Below are positions 41,929-53,815 of a stretch of 64,000 bases of DNA, one piece after another (positions within the stretch are counted from its first letter, which is position 1; each line of letters opens with the position of its first letter). Source of the DNA: AC-32 sp963715575 (lineage in GTDB: Bacteria; Actinomycetota; Thermoleophilia; Gaiellales; Gaiellaceae); assembly GCA_963715575.1 (NCBI GenBank), contig OY970250.1:744001-808000 (forward strand). The letters run 5' to 3'. The translations under genes were made by a program, and so were the position numbers. A model generated the notes under the pieces. The model saw only the letters and a list, made by a program, of their open reading frames with translations. It was not told where the DNA came from and made no database searches.

Positions 41929-43380
41929 ATGTCCGACACACCCGAGAACCAAGGGGCCGAGACCGAAAAGGGCTTCGGCACGGGCCTGCGAGCTCAGCTC
42001 CAGCGCCGGCGGGAGGGTGACGGGACACCGGTCGAGGCGCAGGGCCCGACCAACGTCGAGCTGCGCTTCGAGCTCACGGCACGTCCGGCGGGCGGCAACG
42101 GCGACACGATCGAGGTCGGCATGGGCGGCGCCGATGTCCAGGCGCTGAAGGACGAGCTCGAGGCGGCGCAGACTCGCGAGGCCAAGCTGCGCGACCAGCT
42201 GGAGGAGCGTTCCCACGCCTACGAGCAGAACGTCGGCTCGGAGAAGGAGCTCGCTCAGCGCGCGTTGACCCTGGACGAGCGCGAGGCGAAACTGGCCGAG
42301 TTCGAGGTCGAGCTCGAGGAGCGCGAGCGGCGCGTCCGCGACCAGCGCGAGGCGATCGAAGCCGAGCACACGCGCGTGGCCGACCTGCAGGCCGAGCTGG
42401 CCGCCGAGCAGGCGCTGGCGGCCGAGCAGCAGGAGGCCGCCGAGAAGCGGCTGCGCGATCTGCAGGGCGCCGATCGTCAGCGCGAGAAGGCCTCCTCCGA
42501 GCTCGACAAGGCGCGCGCGGCCCTCAGCGACCGCGAGAAGAAGGTGGCGCGCAAGGAGAGCGAGCTCGCCACGCTCGAGCAGGCCGGCACGGCCAGGCTG
42601 GACGGCCGCGAGCGGGCGCTCACCAAGCGCGAGAACGAATGGCGCTCACGCGACAAGGAGCTGTCCGAGCGCGAGCGCAGGCTCGGCCAGCGCGAAAGCG
42701 ACCTGAAGAAGGAGGCCACGCGGGTCGCCGCCCGCGACGAGGCGATCGGCGAACGGGAGGCAGAGCTCCTGATGAAGCAGGAGAAGCTGCGCGTCGACGC
42801 GGAGCGCTTCGAGCGCGAGCTCACCGACAAGGGCAAGGTCGCCCAGGAGGCCGTCGCCCGCGGCGCGGAGCTCGACCGCCGCGAGCTCGACCTGACCGCG
42901 CGCGAGGCGGAGCTGAACCGGCTCCAGGCCTCGATCGCGCACACCGAGCGTGACGCCAACCGTGGCCGCGACCTCGAGGAGTGGAACGTCCGGCTCGAGC
43001 AGCGGGAGCGCGAGCTCGCCGCGCGCGAGGCCGAGGCGCAGAACTTCGAGACGCTCGCCGAGTCGGACAAGCGGCGCAGTGACAAGCGCGAGGCCAGGCT
43101 CGCGGAGCTCGAGGAGAGCCTGCGCGACAAGCTCAAGGAGCTCGAGGACCGCGAAGGCGGGCTCGACCTACGCGAGGCCCAGCTCGAGGCCGACGTCCAG
43201 ATCCGCGGCGACCGGCTCGACGACCGCGAGGAGGCGCTGGCCGAGCTCGAGGAGCGGCTGGCCAACCAGGAGCGCGAGCTCGCCGCCTACGTCGCGAACG
43301 CGCAGACCGAGATCCAGCGCCGCGAGTCCGAGTGGTGGCAGAAGCAGCTCGGCAGCGAAGAAGAGGTCCCAGCCGCCTAA
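41929..43380 (+). CDS. Long coiled-coil protein ending the Tad operon
   Basis: 483 residues with a good ribosome-binding site (GGAGG). About 65 residues of low-complexity start are followed by an almost unbroken coiled coil (about 70-475), rich in Glu, Arg, Ala and Leu with repeated EREAELxxRE-like heptads. No membrane helix or signal is seen, so it is probably cytoplasmic and rod-like, perhaps 60 nm long if fully extended. I do not recognise a named family. Position as the last gene, 18 bp after tadC, suggests a scaffold or positioning factor for the pilus machine. Confidence 0.8.
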   Translation: MSDTPENQGAETEKGFGTGLRAQLQRRREGDGTPVEAQGPTNVELRFELTARPAGGNGDTIEVGMGGADVQALKDELEAAQTREAKLRDQLEERSHAYEQNVGSEKELAQRALTLDEREAKLAEFEVELEERERRVRDQREAIEAEHTRVADLQAELAAEQALAAEQQEAAEKRLRDLQGADRQREKASSELDKARAALSDREKKVARKESELATLEQAGTARLDGRERALTKRENEWRSRDKELSERERRLGQRESDLKKEATRVAARDEAIGEREAELLMKQEKLRVDAERFERELTDKGKVAQEAVARGAELDRRELDLTAREAELNRLQASIAHTERDANRGRDLEEWNVRLEQRERELAAREAEAQNFETLAESDKRRSDKREARLAELEESLRDKLKELEDREGGLDLREAQLEADVQIRGDRLDDREEALAELEERLANQERELAAYVANAQTEIQRRESEWWQKQLGSEEEVPAA

Positions 43381-43389
43381 GCTCCCGCG

Positions 43390-44564
43390 GTGCCCGGCCG
43401 CGTCGCGCTCCGCATTGGTCTGATCTGGGTCGCCTGGCTCGGCGCGCTGCTGATCGCACTCGGGATCGGCCTCGCGGCCGGCGTCTATCACTGGACCGGC
43501 GGCTGGTATGAGATGCGCGGGATCTACCCGCTCTTCGCCTGGGACTACAACCTCTACAGGCTGATTGCGGATATCGGCTACCCGGCGCACCGCGTCGGGC
43601 AGGAGTACGCCTTCTTCCCGCTCTGGGTGCTAATGCTGCGCTGGGTCGGGCACCACTGGGACGCGACCGTCGCCATCGGGATCGCGTGGGGCTCGAGCCT
43701 GGCCGCCTTCTTCGGCGTCGCGTCGGGCCTGCCCGGCCGGCCGCTGCGGAGCGCGCTTGCCCTCGCCTGCTGGCCCGGCTCATTCGCGCTCGCGATCGCC
43801 TACCCCGACGCGCTCGCGCTCGCCGCGGCAGCGTGGGCCGCGGCGCTGGCGCTCCGGGGACGCTTCGTGGCTGCAGGGCTGCTCGGAGCGGTCGCGGCCT
43901 TCGCGCGGCCGAACGGCGTCCTTATCGCGCTGCCGCTGCTCTGGCTCGGGAGGCGGCGGCCGAGCGGCTGGATCGGTGCCGCGCTGCCGGTCGCTGCGGC
44001 GGCGATCGTCGAAGGCTTTTTCTGGGCGCGCAGCGACCACGCGCGCGCGTTCCTGGACGCGCAGAAGCAGTGGGGCCGCGACGGCCCGCGCGGGCTGGGC
44101 GACTGGGCCGACCACGTGCGCGAGGTGGTCGAGAACCACGCGCTGGCGATCCCGCTGCTGGCCGTCGCGGCGGTCGGCGCCCTCCTCTTCGCCTGGCGCC
44201 GCTTGGGCCCGTGGGCGACGGCGATCGTGGCCTACGCCTGCGCCGTCCCGATCCTCTTGATCGCGACCCGCAGCCTCGAGGGCTTCGTCGACAGCGCCCG
44301 CGCGGTGCTCGTGCTGCCGCTGCTCGTCGTGCTCTGGCGGCTCGGCCCGCGCTACCGGCCCTGGGCGGCCTACTCGACCGTCGTCGTCGCGCTGCTGCTG
44401 CTGTCCGGGACGATCCAGAGCTTCGGGCGCCAGAGCCTGTACGCCTTCCCGATTTTCTGGGCGATCGCCGACGGCCCGCGCTGGCTTCGCTGGCCACCGC
44501 TCGCGGTGCTCGGTTTCGCCGGGAACATCGTGCTCGTCCTGCTGCTGACACACTTCGCCCCCTG

Positions 44565-44565
<1 letters not shown>
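43390..44565 (+). CDS. Polytopic membrane glycosyltransferase (PIG-V-like)
   Basis: 391 residues with about ten hydrophobic segments. An acidic loop after the first helix (YPLFAWDYNLYRLIADIGYP) and the block YAFFPLWVLMLRWVG resemble PIG-V/GT-C type mannosyltransferases, which use polyprenyl-phosphate sugars outside the membrane. FARPNGVLIALPLL is another typical motif. The acceptor is unknown. It starts with GTG 9 bp after the coiled-coil gene and overlaps the epimerase start (TGATG). Confidence 0.75.
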
Positions 44566-45659
<1,094 letters not shown>

Positions 45660-45675
45660 TCGATACAGTCGAACC

Positions 45676-48411
<2,736 letters not shown>

Positions 48412-48463
48412 CCGGCGCTCGAGCTCTGATGCCCGGCGGCACAATCGACGAGCTGGCGATGTA

Positions 48464-48928
48464 GTGGAGCGATCGTTTGTCCCGGCCGGATTCGTCGCCC
48501 CGCGCGCTCTCACGACCGAGCAATTCCGGCTCGAACCACTCGGGCCGCAGCACAACGACCCCGACTACGAGGCGTGGTCGTCGTCCGTGGAGCACATCCA
48601 CGCGACGCCCGGCTGGGAGACGAGCTCCTGGCCCGACGACCGCAGCCTGGCCGACAACCTGCGCGACCTGCAACGGCACGCCGACGATTTCGAGAACAGG
48701 GTCGGCTTCACCTACACCGTCCTCGACCCTGCGACCGGTGAGGTGATCGGCTGCGTCTACATCTATCCGGACAAGAGCGAGCAGCACGCGCGTATCCAGT
48801 CGTGGGTGCGCGCGAGCCGGCCCGACCTCGACGTGCAGCTGTGGCGAGCGGTCATAGACTGGCTCGCGGACGAGTGGCCGTTCGAGCGTGTGGTGTACGC
48901 CGAGCGCACCGACGGCGCCCGGCGTTAG
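48464..48928 (+). CDS. GNAT-like N-acetyltransferase
   Basis: 154 residues, GTG start. FRLEPLGPQHNDPDYEAW followed by FTYTVLDPATGEVIGCVYIY resembles the central strands of GNAT acetyltransferases, with an Arg-x-x-x-x-W region after it (RIQSWVRASRPDLD). The clear Q/RxxGxG CoA loop is weak, so the call is tentative. It lies 3 bp before the creatininase-family gene. Confidence 0.6.
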   Translation: MERSFVPAGFVAPRALTTEQFRLEPLGPQHNDPDYEAWSSSVEHIHATPGWETSSWPDDRSLADNLRDLQRHADDFENRVGFTYTVLDPATGEVIGCVYIYPDKSEQHARIQSWVRASRPDLDVQLWRAVIDWLADEWPFERVVYAERTDGARR

Positions 48929-48931
48929 CGT

Positions 48932-49624
48932 TTGCGCGTCACGGTGAGGGTCGGCGACCTCAACTGGATGCAGCTCGAGGCCTACCTGGGCGGAGACGAC
49001 CGGATCGTGCTCCCCGTCGGGTCGACCGAGCAGCACGCCTACCTCTCGCTCGAGACCGACAACATCCTCGCCGAGCGCGCGTCCGTCGAGGCCGCCGAGC
49101 CACTCGGGGTGCCGGTGCTGCCGGTGCTGCCATACGGCGTGACCGGCTTCACCGCGTATCCGGGGAGCCCCACGCTCCTGGAGTCGACGCTGGTCGCAGT
49201 CCTCTCGGACGTCGTCGACTCGCTGCTCGGTCAGGGCTTCGCGCGGATCCTCGTCGTCAACGGCCATGGCGGAAACACCGAGCCAGGCGGGGCGTGGACT
49301 CAAAGCCGGCCGAACAAGGCGGTGGTCTGGCATGAGCTCTGGGAGGGGCGCCCGGACGAGATCGCGGCGGAAATCGATCCCGACTACGACCATGCGTCGT
49401 GGTCGGAGAACTTCCCCTGGACGCGGCTCCCCGGCGTCGTGCTCCCAGCAGAGCGCAAGCCACCGGTCGAATGGCCCGAGGAGGGAAACCCCGAGACGTG
49501 GAGGGAAGCCCTCGGCGACGGCTCGTTCGGCGGCCTCTACCAGCGGTCGCCGGAAGACGAAGGCCGGCTCTGGGAGGCGGCAGTGCAGGCGATCCGTACG
49601 CGTCTCGAAGACTGGGACGCATAA
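48932..49624 (+). CDS. Creatininase/creatinine amidohydrolase family protein
   Basis: 230 residues; TTG at 48932 or GTG at 48941 are the possible starts. Family landmarks are LPVGSTEQHAYLSLETDN (metal ligands Glu, His, Asp) and LVVNGHGGNTEPGG. Members include creatininase, the MftE mycofactocin peptidase and ArfB/FAPy deformylases, acting on cyclic amides or formyl groups with Zn/Mn. The substrate here is unknown. Confidence 0.85.
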   Translation: MRVTVRVGDLNWMQLEAYLGGDDRIVLPVGSTEQHAYLSLETDNILAERASVEAAEPLGVPVLPVLPYGVTGFTAYPGSPTLLESTLVAVLSDVVDSLLGQGFARILVVNGHGGNTEPGGAWTQSRPNKAVVWHELWEGRPDEIAAEIDPDYDHASWSENFPWTRLPGVVLPAERKPPVEWPEEGNPETWREALGDGSFGGLYQRSPEDEGRLWEAAVQAIRTRLEDWDA

Positions 49625-49635
49625 ACGGAGGGCAG

Positions 49636-50214
49636 CTAGTCGGCTTCGATTTCGTTGAGGAACGCCAGCACGCGCTCGGTTAACAACGCCGCAGCGGCCG
49701 CGTCGTAGGCCGGGAGCGACAAGTCGGCGAAGAGGTGCTCTTCCCCGGGGTAGAGGAAGAGCGCGCCACGGTCGGTCGAGCCGACGAGCGCCTGCGCGGC
49801 TTCGAGGTCTTCTGCGAAGAACGGGTCGGCCTCCTTGCCGTGCACCTGCACCGGCACGCCCTCGGGCCAGGCGTCTCCGAACTCAGAGACCGGTAGACAC
49901 GAATACATGAGCAATGCGCCGCGGGCACCGGGCCTCGTCTGCGCGAGCTGCTGGGCGACCATGACCCCGAACGAGAAGCCGGCATAGACGACCTCGGGGC
50001 GGATCCCCTCGGCGGCGGCCACGCCGCGCTCGGCCAGCGCGCCGAAGCCCGTTTCGCGCGCGAAGCCCATGCCCTGCTCGATCGTGTCGAACGTGCGCCC
50101 GTCGAACAGGTCGGGCGTGTGCACGGTGTTCCCGGCCTGCCGCAACTCGTCGGCGAACGACCGGACTCCGTCGGTCAACCCCTGGACGTGGTGGTACAGC
50201 AAAACCTCGGCCAT
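49636..50214 (-). CDS. Dienelactone hydrolase family protein
   Basis: 192 residues. Short alpha/beta hydrolase of the DLH type: nucleophile Ser in YAGFSFGVMVAQ, acid in VHGKEADPFFAED and His in YPGEEHLFADLS. The usual Cys nucleophile of dienelactone hydrolase is Ser. It is divergent from an ArsR-type regulator, 63 bp away, with a candidate operator between, so it is probably controlled by that regulator. Confidence 0.85.
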   Translation of the reverse strand: MAEVLLYHHVQGLTDGVRSFADELRQAGNTVHTPDLFDGRTFDTIEQGMGFARETGFGALAERGVAAAEGIRPEVVYAGFSFGVMVAQQLAQTRPGARGALLMYSCLPVSEFGDAWPEGVPVQVHGKEADPFFAEDLEAAQALVGSTDRGALFLYPGEEHLFADLSLPAYDAAAAALLTERVLAFLNEIEAD

Positions 50215-50239
50215 CGAAGATCCTCCTCTATTGATCCAT

Positions 50240-50269
50240 TAGTTTGGAACATTCCGCGATGTTAGACTA
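50240..50269. promoter_or_regulatory. Candidate operator between the dienelactone hydrolase and ArsR-type regulator genes
   Basis: TAGTTTGGAACAT (50240-50252) and ATGTTAGACTA (50259-50269) form an imperfect inverted repeat (TAGT..AACAT against its complement) in an unusually AT-rich 63-bp divergent gap. The size and symmetry suit a dimeric winged-helix repressor such as the adjacent one. Confidence 0.45.
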
Positions 50270-50277
50270 TTCGCGCA

Positions 50278-50856
50278 GTGGCCCGCAAGTCGCCTCCTCC
50301 TGACTACGACCTCGCGGAGCGAATCGCGCTCACCGAGCCCTCCCAGGTGAAGGCGATCGGCCATCCCCTCCGCACCACGATCCTCGGCTTGCTCCACGAG
50401 CGGGCGGCCACCGTGAGCGAGCTTGCGGCCGCGCTCGACCGGCCGAAGAGCACCGTCGCCCACCACGTCAAGGTGCTCAACGAGACGGGGCTGGTGCAGG
50501 TGGTGAGAACCCGGCGGGTACGGGCGATCGAGGAACGGTTCTACGGCCGCACGGCGCGGATGTTCTACGTCGGCGTCGAGCACAGCCCGGACGGCGACGA
50601 GATGCCTCGGGACTTCAACGACTTCGAGGTTGCCGCCGGAGAGTCGAGCGCGGCGTACCGGGACGGCAAGCTCTGGGGCTTCATCCGGCACGCGCGCATC
50701 ACGGAAGCGCAGGCGTCGCAGTTCTGGAGTCGCATCGCGGAGCTCGTGGCGGAGTTTGACCAGCTTCCGCGATCGGGTGAGACCGTCTACGGCTTCGCGG
50801 TCGGCGTCTATCCGACCGGCCATCCGATCCTTCCGGCGAACGACGACTCGGGCTAG
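50278..50856 (+). CDS. ArsR-like winged-helix transcriptional regulator
   Basis: 192 residues. An ArsR-type HTH at the N terminus (about 20-90): IGHPLRTTILGLLHERAATV, then ELAAALDRPKSTVAHHVKVL. A C-terminal domain of about 90 residues (GKLWGFIRHARITEAQASQF) probably senses a ligand or dimerises; no metal-binding Cys is seen. Divergent from the dienelactone hydrolase gene. Its stop overlaps the convergent cupin gene by 4 bp. Confidence 0.87.
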   Translation: MARKSPPPDYDLAERIALTEPSQVKAIGHPLRTTILGLLHERAATVSELAAALDRPKSTVAHHVKVLNETGLVQVVRTRRVRAIEERFYGRTARMFYVGVEHSPDGDEMPRDFNDFEVAAGESSAAYRDGKLWGFIRHARITEAQASQFWSRIAELVAEFDQLPRSGETVYGFAVGVYPTGHPILPANDDSG

Positions 50857-51254
50857 TCAGCCCACCAGTCGCGCCGGCCATCGACGTCGCCGCGAGGATC
50901 CTCGCCGAGGTTGGGCGCGCCGATGACGAGGAGCTCGAGGCCCTCCGGCCCGGCCTCGTAGCCTCGCCACGTACCGGGCGGGACGCGCACCGCGTCCCAC
51001 TCTCTGAGCTCGACGATCTCGTCGTCGACCTTCATCCGCCCGCTCCCGCGGAGGACGACGTACACCTCCTCTTGCGTCACGTGCGTGTGCCCGTACGGAA
51101 AGCGATAGCCGGGCGGGACGCGCTGGTAGCTCAGGGCGGACTGCTCGAGCTCGAGCGCCTTGGTCGCCGCGCGGAACTCCAGCTCCGGCGCGCCGTCGAA
51201 CCTGGGGCCGAGGTCCTCGAGATCCTCCTTGATGTTCCTGAGCGTGAACGGCAC
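50853..51254 (-). CDS. Cupin-domain protein
   Basis: 133 residues, a single cupin. Motif 1 is GHTHVTQEEVYVVLRGSG (two His and a Glu in metal-binding positions) and motif 2 PPGTWRGYEAGPEG. The small-molecule target is unknown. It lies downstream of the tandem peptidase E-like genes on the same strand, 9 bp after the decayed copy. Confidence 0.83.
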   Translation of the reverse strand: MPFTLRNIKEDLEDLGPRFDGAPELEFRAATKALELEQSALSYQRVPPGYRFPYGHTHVTQEEVYVVLRGSGRMKVDDEIVELREWDAVRVPPGTWRGYEAGPEGLELLVIGAPNLGEDPRGDVDGRRDWWAD

Positions 51255-51263
51255 GGCGGCACC

Positions 51264-51956
51264 CTAGGGCGTGAACAGTTTCCAGTGTCCCTCGGAGACG
51301 ACCTCAACTGCACCATCGGTCACCTTGACGGCGCTCTGATCGTCAATCGCGTACGTCGGCGCCGGTCTTCCGGCGGCCTATCGTTCTGCGTTGGCCAGGG
51401 AATTCTGCGGCGATCTCTCGTGATCCAGGTGCGGAAAGATCGAGAAATCGACCAGCCCCAGCGCTCTCTCGTCGCCGGTCGGCAGCTCACTTGCCGGCGG
51501 CTCGCGACAGAACCAGTCGTCGTAGGCCTCGCCGAAGTTGGGAGTCAGCACCATGCTTCCGGAGCTCACTCCCACGTAGACCGTCTCGTGCAGCGACGGC
51601 AAGAGCTCCGCCAGCCCGGACTGCCGCATCCAGTGGCACAGGTACAGGACGTCACCGCCCCAGACCAGCAGGGCGTCAGCCTCCTGAACCAGGGGGCCCA
51701 ATGCTCCTCCTTGATACTGGGCAGCGCGGTGAGCTCGAGCACGCCCAACGACTTCCAACCCAGTCCCGCACATGCGGTTGGCCGCTGATCCGCCGATGAG
51801 CTCGTAGACCATCGACGCTCCCCCACTGCCCGTGCCGTACGCCGCAGTGGGAATGCAGAGCGCGTCGGACTCGGCAATCGGTTTGCCCAGTAGCTCGACC
51901 AACGCGTTGTGAACGCTCGCGTTGGTGATGCCACTCGACGTGAGCAGAAGCTTCAT
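51264..51956 (-). pseudogene. Decayed peptidase E-like (S51) gene copy
   Basis: A homologue of the next gene, damaged in three places. Around 51770-51780 one base is inserted (after MCG) and near 51700 one is deleted, so about 25 codons between are out of frame; the native reading LGWKSLGVLELTALPSI is visible in the neighbouring frame. At 51378-51380 TAG replaces a Trp codon of the intact copy (AER-stop-AAG against AEKWAAG), after which the frame continues to the native end at 51264 (VVSEGHWKLFTP). Start ATG overlaps the stop of the intact copy by 4 bp. Confidence 0.85.
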
Positions 51957-52630
51957 GTCGGGTCGAACAGCCGCCAGTGCCCCTCGGAGACGACCTCGAC
52001 GTCACCGTCGGTCACCTTGATCGCGGTCTCGTCGTCGATCGCATACGCCGGCCCCGGCAAGCCGGCGGCCCACTTCTCTGCGCCGGCCATGGTGTTATCC
52101 GGCAGGTCCGGGTGATCCACGTGCGGGAAGATCGAGAAGTCGACCACGCCCAGCGCTTCGTCGCCGCCGCTGGGCGGCTGCCAGCCGACGAAGTCCTCGC
52201 CGATGCGCGGGGTCATCACCATGCTCCCGCCGCTCAGTCCCAGCCAGACCGTCTCGTCCAGCGACGGCAACAGGTCGGCCAGCCCGGAGTGCCGCATCCA
52301 GTGGGCGAGATACAGGGCATCGCCGCCTGCCACCAGCAGGACATCGGTCTCTCGGACCAGGGGAACCCAACGTTCGTCGTCGATGCTGGGCAGCGCGGTC
52401 AGCTCCAGCACGCCCAGGGACTTCCAGCCCAGCTCGCACATGGGGCAGTTGGGCTCTCGGCCGGAGATGAACTGCCAGACCCTCGCGCCAGGACCGACCC
52501 TCGGGTGGCCATACATCGCGGTCGGAATGCAGAGGGCGCTCGATTTGGAGATCGGCTTGCCCAGCAGGTCGAGCAGCGCCTCGTGGATGCTCGGGTTCTT
52601 GATCCCGGCGGAGGTGAGCAGGAGCTTCAT
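51953..52630 (-). CDS. Peptidase E-like (S51, type 1 glutamine amidotransferase-like) protein
   Basis: 225 residues. It begins MKLLLTSAGI and carries the S51 nucleophile elbow WLGLSGGSMVMTP and DVLLVAGGDALYLAHW, then DFSIFPHVDHPD. PepE cleaves Asp-X dipeptides; relatives include cyanophycinase. The catalytic Ser, and a His in DFSIFPH, are present, so it is probably active. It lies directly upstream of the decayed copy, overlapping it by 4 bp. Confidence 0.85.
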   Translation of the reverse strand: MKLLLTSAGIKNPSIHEALLDLLGKPISKSSALCIPTAMYGHPRVGPGARVWQFISGREPNCPMCELGWKSLGVLELTALPSIDDERWVPLVRETDVLLVAGGDALYLAHWMRHSGLADLLPSLDETVWLGLSGGSMVMTPRIGEDFVGWQPPSGGDEALGVVDFSIFPHVDHPDLPDNTMAGAEKWAAGLPGPAYAIDDETAIKVTDGDVEVVSEGHWRLFDPT

Positions 52631-52690
52631 ACCGGGAGAGACTGGCAGACCGGCGAAAACTCATCGGCCCCTGGTGCGAGAATCGCGTCC

Positions 52691-53236
52691 GTGCGCGAAG
52701 CACAGCTCGAGGACTCCGGATCGGGGCTCACGCCCGTCACCGACGGCTGGTTCGTCGTCAACGTGCGCGAGGCCGAGTGGTGGTTCGCAGAGAGCAGGGG
52801 CGCGCGGTGCGCGTTCGAGAACGAGTACGGCGATCCGCCGGTCGAGTTCGAGCAGCTCGGGATCAACGTCACCGTCCTCGAGCCGGGACAGACAGTGCTC
52901 TATCACGCGGAGGAGAACCAGGAGGCGTTCCTCGTCCTTTCCGGGGAGTGCGCGCTGCTCGTCGAGGGCGAGGAGCGACGCCTGCGGCCGTGGGACTTCT
53001 TCCACGCTCCCCCGTGGACCGAGCACGGCTTCGCGGGCGCGGGCGAGGGGCCCTGCGTGATCCTGATGGTCGGATCGCGCTCGGGCCCGGGAGTGCGCTA
53101 CCCGGCGTCGGAGCTCGCAGCGCGCCACGGCGCGAGCGTGGCCGAGACGACCTCGGACCCGCGCCAGGCTTACGCGACGGCCGAGTGGTTCCGGCGCGAG
53201 CGGCCGCCGAGCTGGGCTCGCCTGCCCTGGGCGTAG
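52691..53236 (+). CDS. Cupin-domain protein
   Basis: 181 residues from the GTG at 52691. A cupin core (about 60-130): YHAEENQEAFLVLSGECALL is motif 1 and HAPPWTEHGFAGAGEGP motif 2. The acidic Asn/Glu-rich first motif has fewer His ligands than usual. A C-terminal tail of about 45 residues is unlike the core. It is divergent from the peptidase E-like gene, 60 bp away. Function unknown. Confidence 0.78.
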   Translation: MREAQLEDSGSGLTPVTDGWFVVNVREAEWWFAESRGARCAFENEYGDPPVEFEQLGINVTVLEPGQTVLYHAEENQEAFLVLSGECALLVEGEERRLRPWDFFHAPPWTEHGFAGAGEGPCVILMVGSRSGPGVRYPASELAARHGASVAETTSDPRQAYATAEWFRRERPPSWARLPWA

Positions 53237-53260
53237 GCGTCGCTCCTCTCAGACCGGTCG

Positions 53261-53794
53261 CTAGTACCCGAGAACCTCGAACGCTGCCGGATAGACGATC
53301 CGGCCGGCGAGGTCGGGGCGGTATCCCGGGAGCCGCTTGACCATGAAAGCGTCATCGGGGATCTTCGGATGCGGGGAGCCAAAGCCGAGCGCGCTAGCCC
53401 GCTCGAAGCCGAAGCGAGGGTAGTACGCGGGAATGCCCTCGACCATGACCGCAGGCTCGCCTGCTTCTTCGGCGCGGCCGAGCGCGTCCCGGATCAACCG
53501 CGTCCCCACGCCGATGCGCTGGCGGTAGGGCCGGACCGACATCGGCGTGAGATTGAGGATCCTTGTGCGGGATCCGCCTTCGACGCCGACCCAGCTCAGC
53601 ATCAGGTGAGCAATCACACCGGAGGAGTCCTCGGCGACCAGCGCCAGCTCCGGAATGAACTCTTCCGACGCCCGAATGCGCTCGACGAACGACGCGACCT
53701 CGTCCGGGTGTCTGACAAATGCCGCGCGGACCACCTCTGCGATTACGGGATGGTTCGCGTCGCGCTCGGGTCGGATGACGACGCCCTCGGCCAA
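53261..53794 (-). CDS. GNAT-family N-acetyltransferase
   Basis: 177 residues. The acetyl-CoA-binding loop is RPYRQRIGVGTRLIRDAL (RxxGxG), preceded by LTPMSVRP and followed by VMVEGIPAYYPRFGFERASA, the usual YYxRFGF. This resembles the YhbS-type predicted acetyltransferases. Substrate unknown. It lies just downstream of the large membrane partner of a sigma factor on the same strand, 21 bp apart. Confidence 0.88.
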   Translation of the reverse strand: MAEGVVIRPERDANHPVIAEVVRAAFVRHPDEVASFVERIRASEEFIPELALVAEDSSGVIAHLMLSWVGVEGGSRTRILNLTPMSVRPYRQRIGVGTRLIRDALGRAEEAGEPAVMVEGIPAYYPRFGFERASALGFGSPHPKIPDDAFMVKRLPGYRPDLAGRIVYPAAFEVLGY

Positions 53795-53815
53795 GTGGCG
53801 ATGGTACGGCCGGCG

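Noticed and set aside
32337..43380. Prepilin peptidase (TadV/CpaA) in the Tad locus
   Set aside because: No short multi-helix aspartic protease with the GxGD motif was found in the window; it must be elsewhere in the genome.
41929..43380. Long open frames on the minus strand through the coiled-coil gene
   Set aside because: They are Ser/Arg-rich shadows produced by the Glu/Arg/Ala codon bias of the coiled coil and have no start signals.
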